10,386 bases of DNA from Euryarchaeota archaeon UBA550 (GTDB lineage Archaea; Thermoplasmatota; Poseidoniia; Poseidoniales; Poseidoniaceae). The notes beneath the pieces were generated by a model. The model was not told the origin of the DNA. It saw only the letters and a list, made by a program, of their open reading frames with translations, and did no database searches. Of this stretch, positions 7,523-10,386 are shown piece after piece. Numbering within the stretch: position 1 is the first letter of the stretch; every line of letters begins with the position of its first letter. The position numbers and the translations under genes were made by a program. The DNA lies in the NCBI GenBank assembly GCA_002506705.1, contig DAYA01000059.1, positions 1 to 10,386 of the forward strand, read 5' to 3'.

Positions 7523-7794
7523 TCAAAGTCCTCCTCAAGTATCTGCCTTCTAGTCAGCATTATACCAAATAATACCACTAACATAACGCTAGCAAGATAA
7601 ACCAAGATTTGGATGACTGCAAGGAATTCTGCACCCATCAGGATGAAAATACCTGCAACTCCCATGAAACAGAAAATCAGGCACATCATTGAATGTGCAA
7701 CCCTCTGCATGTAAATCAGGCCAAGAGCGCCACCGATTACAATGGTGCTCATCAAGAAAAACATTCCAACTTCAAGGTACATTGCTAGGTCCAT
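7519..7794 (-). CDS. nuoJ1: Complex I subunit J, N-terminal half encoded as a separate gene
   Basis: This 91-residue protein is the N-terminal half of NuoJ, part of the membrane region that couples quinone chemistry to pumping. It has three helices at about 7-28, 34-53 and 58-80. The family-typical third-helix block GAEFLAVIQILVYLASVMLVVLFGIML is at 54-80. The segment at 42-53 (CFMGVAGIFILM) corresponds to the conserved helix that carries a pi-bulge in characterised complexes. I chose the ATG at 7792-7794 over a TTG two codons upstream, because GGAGG is seven bases from the ATG and only one base from the TTG. It starts two bases after the nuoI stop and ends in a four-base ATGA overlap with the second half. 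Confidence 0.9.
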   Translation of the reverse strand: MDLAMYLEVGMFFLMSTIVIGGALGLIYMQRVAHSMMCLIFCFMGVAGIFILMGAEFLAVIQILVYLASVMLVVLFGIMLTRRQILEEDFE

Positions 7795-7796
7795 GC

Positions 7797-8756
7797 TCAA
7801 GCCTCCCCTGCCGCTTTTGCGGCTTTCTTGGCTCTCTTGTCACGTTCCTTGCTAGCCCTCTTTGCTAGTTCTGAGTCGACCGCTTCTTGGTGGTCTCCGA
7901 TGAGTACTCTAGTTCTACCCGCATCCATCCACAGGTCTTGTCGAGTAAATCCGGACATTCCGTCATACTCGTTTGTCATGAAGAATGATGTGAAGTTACA
8001 TGCTTCCATACATAGACCGCAGAACATACAGCGGCCAAGGTCGATTCTTCCTGAGACGATTTGGTCATCTGCTGGGTACAGAGACTCTAATGGAACATTG
8101 TCAACTTCGCCGGTGTCATTCCAGCGCATGCGGGCACTGTCTCCCGACAGGTCTAGGACTTCTCCAAATCTCCATTCGTCAGGAGCATCGGTGTGAGCGG
8201 TTGCTAGGTTGAAGGAATCCATGGTCGCAGTGACTTCAGGCTTCTCAACAGCAGCGAACTTTCCTACTTCGAGTTCAGCCCCATAGCCTTCCCACTCTCC
8301 TTCTGCACTGTCAAGAACGTCAACGCGCAGTTCGGTAGTCATGTGAAGACAGGAGTTTGGACAGATGTTTACACACATCTTACATGCAGTACATGTTTCC
8401 CAGATAACACCGATTCTTCCGTTGAAATTACCTGGAACGAACAACCAAGGTTCGATTTCTTCCAAGCGCTCGTACGGATAATTGACGGTTTGCGGCTTCC
8501 AAATTGTTGGAGTCAAGTCAGTTCCAGAGCGATCTGGAGTGTAGTGGTGTTGGGTAATATCGTTGATGTGCTTGGTCTTTTCAGCACGTGCAATGTCTCC
8601 ATCGTCAATGAACTCAGGGTGAGTTGTGTTGTGATAACCGCTTGAGAATCTCTTTCCGATGAACTCGTAAGTTCTCAAAACGGTCAATCCAGTTATCTTA
8701 AACGGGTACCAGAATAGATTTCTGAAATTTGGTTTACCATGTGGATGCGATGCCAT
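7797..8756 (-). CDS. nuoI: Complex I subunit I, two-cluster ferredoxin subunit with large insertions
   Basis: This is NuoI, which carries clusters N6a and N6b and passes electrons towards NuoB and quinone. The first cysteine motif is at 122/125/128/132 (CTACKMCVNICP) and the second at 243/246/249/253 (CMFCGLCMEACN), so all eight ligands are present. The N-terminal amphipathic segment (about 10-36) fits the membrane-surface helix of the family. At 319 residues it is nearly twice the usual 160-180. Extra sequence lies in three places: about 40-90 before the conserved TVNYPYER, between the two motifs (110 residues between the fourth and fifth cysteines, against 28 in E. coli), and in a Lys/Ala-rich tail (298-319). 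The inter-motif stretch 193-229 looks like a small beta-barrel. The residue after the last cysteine is Asn instead of the usual Pro. The ATG follows nuoH by nine bases with GAGGTGAT upstream. Confidence 0.95.
   Translation of the reverse strand: MASHPHGKPNFRNLFWYPFKITGLTVLRTYEFIGKRFSSGYHNTTHPEFIDDGDIARAEKTKHINDITQHHYTPDRSGTDLTPTIWKPQTVNYPYERLEEIEPWLFVPGNFNGRIGVIWETCTACKMCVNICPNSCLHMTTELRVDVLDSAEGEWEGYGAELEVGKFAAVEKPEVTATMDSFNLATAHTDAPDEWRFGEVLDLSGDSARMRWNDTGEVDNVPLESLYPADDQIVSGRIDLGRCMFCGLCMEACNFTSFFMTNEYDGMSGFTRQDLWMDAGRTRVLIGDHQEAVDSELAKRASKERDKRAKKAAKAAGEA
7802..7808 (-). promoter_or_regulatory. Ribosome binding site of nuoJ1 (decides the start)
   Basis: GGGGAGG on the minus strand lies within the last nuoI codons, seven bases before ATG 7792-7794. 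It favours that ATG over the TTG at 7798-7800. Confidence 0.75.
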
Positions 8757-8759
8757 ATT

Positions 8760-8767
8760 ATCACCTC
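8760..8767 (-). promoter_or_regulatory. Ribosome binding site of nuoI overlapping the nuoH stop
   Basis: The minus strand reads TGAGGTGATAAT before the nuoI ATG. GAGGTGAT is an excellent match to the archaeal anti-Shine-Dalgarno, and it begins inside the nuoH TGA. Confidence 0.85.
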
Positions 8768-10277
8768 ACTCCTGTCCTGCTGTGTGCGTTCCCGCAGGTG
8801 TCATCGTTCGAATGTGGTACATTCTTTCCTCATTCTCTTCGATGTTTTCATCATTCATCAAGACCACGAAAACCACCAACCAGAACCCTGTAGTTAGGAT
8901 TGGTAATCCCCATGGGATTGTGAATTCAAGAATAGTTAGGTCCCAAGCCCAGCCGCCGTTTTCGAAGTCTAGCGCACTAGCATCGAAGAAGTAAAGGCGG
9001 TAAACCATCGATAGGACGACTTGTAGAACTGCAAGAGGAAGGAGCATTCTCCAACCGAATTCTAGAATTTGGTCAGTCCTAATTCTTGGCAGAGCAGTTC
9101 TTGCCCAAACGAATACTACTGTGAAGATGAACCAAGCCTTTAGCAGAGTCCAGATGATTCCAGGAATCGCCAAGTAAGCCTCTCCGATGTATGGTAATGC
9201 GCCGATTGTGCCTGCAAATGGTGCATGCCATCCACCCATGAAGAAGTGAGCGAATAGGATACTTGCTGCGTACACACGCATGTACTCAGCAGCGAATAGG
9301 AGGCCAAATCTCATTCCACCGTATTCAGTCCACCAGCCTTCTACAAGTTCAGCTTCTGCTTCTGGCATATCGAAAGGAATTCTCTCTACTTCAGCAATCA
9401 TGCTTACCAAGAACAAGACACCCCCGAGTGGCATCAAGAAGAATAGCCATGCGCCTGAAGAGTGTTGGAAGTGAATTATTTCAAGGAAGTTGAATGAACC
9501 TGCCATAACACAAACTCCCAGAATTGAAAGTAGAAGTGGGATTTCGTATGCAGTTAACTGGGCTGCGCTTCTTATACCACCAAGTAGAGTATACTTGTTG
9601 TTAGATGACCATCCTGCAAAGAAGACTCCAAGTGGAGCGATACCGAAGATTGCGAATGCGAATAGAACGGAAAGTTCTGGGTTCGCTCCGTAAATTCCGC
9701 TGGATAGTGGAATCATACCAAGAATCATGATTGTTGAGGAGATTACTAGGAAAGGTGCCAACTCGAAGATTACTTTGTCAGCTCTTGATGGAACCATGTG
9801 CTCCTTGGTAAGGAACTTCATTCCGTCAGCGATGTTTTGGAAGAAACCAGGGAAGATGGTTACACCATACCATGACCTGTTTCCAACTCTGTTGACCATT
9901 TCTTGTTCGTGGCCTTTGTTGCCTGCTACTTTGTTTAACCACTTGTTGACCGCTCCAATTGGCTTACCGATTCCATAAGGAAGCATATTCCACCATTCGC
10001 CAGCAGTTACTCCATTTTCTCCAACCCAAAGCGAGCGAAGAGCGGTTGTAGCACCACGACGATCGTTGACACGTGCGTAGAATTTCCTCTCAATCCACAA
10101 AATCATGAACATGGAGAGCATAATTCCACCAAATGTGACCAAACAAGTCACCAAGGTGAAGACGAAGAATGCAATATCGTTTGATGAAGATTCAAGGAAT
10201 GTTCCGTCAAGAAGACTAGAGAAAATATCTCGAGTTTTGTCGTATACAAGGTCGTGGAGTTGTAGCCAGTCATCCAT
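8766..10277 (-). CDS. nuoH: Complex I membrane subunit H (quinone-site subunit) with large loop insertion
   Basis: This is NuoH, the membrane subunit that forms much of the quinone chamber and the entry to the proton path. Landmarks are the first helix (about 35-61) ending in WIERKFYARV, the amphipathic block FQNIADGMKFLTKEHMVPSRADKVIFELAPF (146-176), and the charged quinone-loop block AEVERIPFDMPEAEAELVEGWWTEYGGMRFGLLFAAEY (295-332) with its conserved Glu/Asp set. The later RTDQILEFGWRMLLPLAVLQ (400-419) marks the normal C-terminal helix. The protein has 503 residues; many NuoH proteins have about 325-430. About 62 extra residues sit between ERK (63-65) and IAD (149-151). About 80 residues follow the usual end, with a further helix (about 452-473) and an acidic tail. 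The ATG at 10275-10277 was chosen because a strong binding site precedes it. A longer reading frame would extend back over nuoD. Confidence 0.95.
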   Translation of the reverse strand: MDDWLQLHDLVYDKTRDIFSSLLDGTFLESSSNDIAFFVFTLVTCLVTFGGIMLSMFMILWIERKFYARVNDRRGATTALRSLWVGENGVTAGEWWNMLPYGIGKPIGAVNKWLNKVAGNKGHEQEMVNRVGNRSWYGVTIFPGFFQNIADGMKFLTKEHMVPSRADKVIFELAPFLVISSTIMILGMIPLSSGIYGANPELSVLFAFAIFGIAPLGVFFAGWSSNNKYTLLGGIRSAAQLTAYEIPLLLSILGVCVMAGSFNFLEIIHFQHSSGAWLFFLMPLGGVLFLVSMIAEVERIPFDMPEAEAELVEGWWTEYGGMRFGLLFAAEYMRVYAASILFAHFFMGGWHAPFAGTIGALPYIGEAYLAIPGIIWTLLKAWFIFTVVFVWARTALPRIRTDQILEFGWRMLLPLAVLQVVLSMVYRLYFFDASALDFENGGWAWDLTILEFTIPWGLPILTTGFWLVVFVVLMNDENIEENEERMYHIRTMTPAGTHTAGQE

Positions 10278-10281
10278 GGTA

Positions 10282-10289
10282 ATCACCTC
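10282..10289 (-). promoter_or_regulatory. Ribosome binding site of nuoH overlapping the nuoD stop (decides the start)
   Basis: GAGGTGAT on the minus strand lies four bases before the nuoH ATG and starts within the nuoD TGA. It supports the start MDDWLQ and argues against an ATG 28 codons upstream, which would overlap the conserved NuoD C-terminus. Confidence 0.85.
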
Positions 10290-10386
10290 AGCGGTCAGTC
10301 TCCCCGATACATGGGTCGAAACTACCCATGATCGCTGGGATGTCAGCAACCTTGTATCCAATCATAGTCTTTGCAACGTATGGAAT
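10288..10386 (-). CDS. nuoD: Complex I subunit D (49 kDa quinone-site subunit), last 32 codons only
   Basis: Reading the right edge on the minus strand gives 32 residues ending in VADIPAIMGSFDPCIGETDR and a TGA. This is the conserved C-terminus of NuoD/Nqo4, the [NiFe]-hydrogenase-derived subunit that lines the quinone site; its family typically ends in a D-x-V/P-x-G-E-V-D-R type motif. The rest of the gene lies outside the window. The final motif keeps Asp-Pro-Cys of the ancestral hydrogenase DPCxxC nickel-ligand motif, but has Glu where the second cysteine would be. The stop is ten bases before the nuoH ATG and is built into its ribosome binding site, so the genes are surely co-transcribed. 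Confidence 0.9.
   Translation of the reverse strand: MPYVAKTMIGYKVADIPAIMGSFDPCIGETDR

Noticed and set aside
7795..7800. TTG start for nuoJ1
   Set aside because: Only one base separates it from GGAGG; the ATG two codons later has proper seven-base spacing.
10278..10361. N-terminal extension of nuoH by 28 codons
   Set aside because: It would overlap the conserved NuoD C-terminus in another frame. The ribosome binding site is placed for the downstream ATG.

Overview
This window is the distal part of an archaeal complex I (NADH-quinone/Fpo-type oxidoreductase) operon, followed by two information-processing genes. Everything is read from the minus strand. The archaeal assignment rests on an aIF1A-type initiation factor next to a RIO1 kinase and on strong Shine-Dalgarno sites of the GAGGTGAT type. 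The split nuoJ and the gene order nuoD-H-I-J1-J2-K-L-M-N agree with it. The best guess is a Thermoplasmatota-like marine euryarchaeon, for example Marine Group II/Poseidoniales. That guess comes from protein character and layout, not from a database match.

Layout in transcription order, from high to low coordinates. The last 32 codons of nuoD lie at the right edge. Then come nuoH (quinone-site membrane subunit), nuoI (two [4Fe-4S] clusters), nuoJ in two halves, nuoK, and the three antiporter-like subunits nuoL, nuoM and nuoN. Junctions are very tight: four-base ATGA overlaps, 0-10 base gaps, and three places where the stop codon is built into the next ribosome binding site. After nuoN there is a 44-base gap with a small hairpin and T-run, then the aIF1A gene, a 49-base gap with a strong ribosome binding site, and the first 237 codons of a RIO1 kinase gene that runs off the left edge. 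No gap exceeds about 50 bases. I saw no tRNA, rRNA, mobile element or CRISPR array.

How it works together: NuoD, H and I form the part where electrons reach quinone. NuoJ, K, L, M and N form the proton-pumping membrane arm. The key pump residues (Glu and Lys in L, M and N, two Glu in K) are all present, so the complex looks functional. No NADH-input genes (nuoE, F, G) are in the window, so the electron donor cannot be read here.

The most notable features are additions to an otherwise standard complex I. NuoH has a loop of about 62 extra residues beside the quinone site. NuoI has about 82 extra residues between its two cluster motifs, including a stretch resembling a small Tudor/SH3-like beta-barrel. 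NuoL carries a 27-residue His/Asp-rich segment with 13 histidines, and NuoH and NuoM each appear to have an extra membrane helix. aIF1A has a long acidic tail reminiscent of eukaryotic eIF1A.
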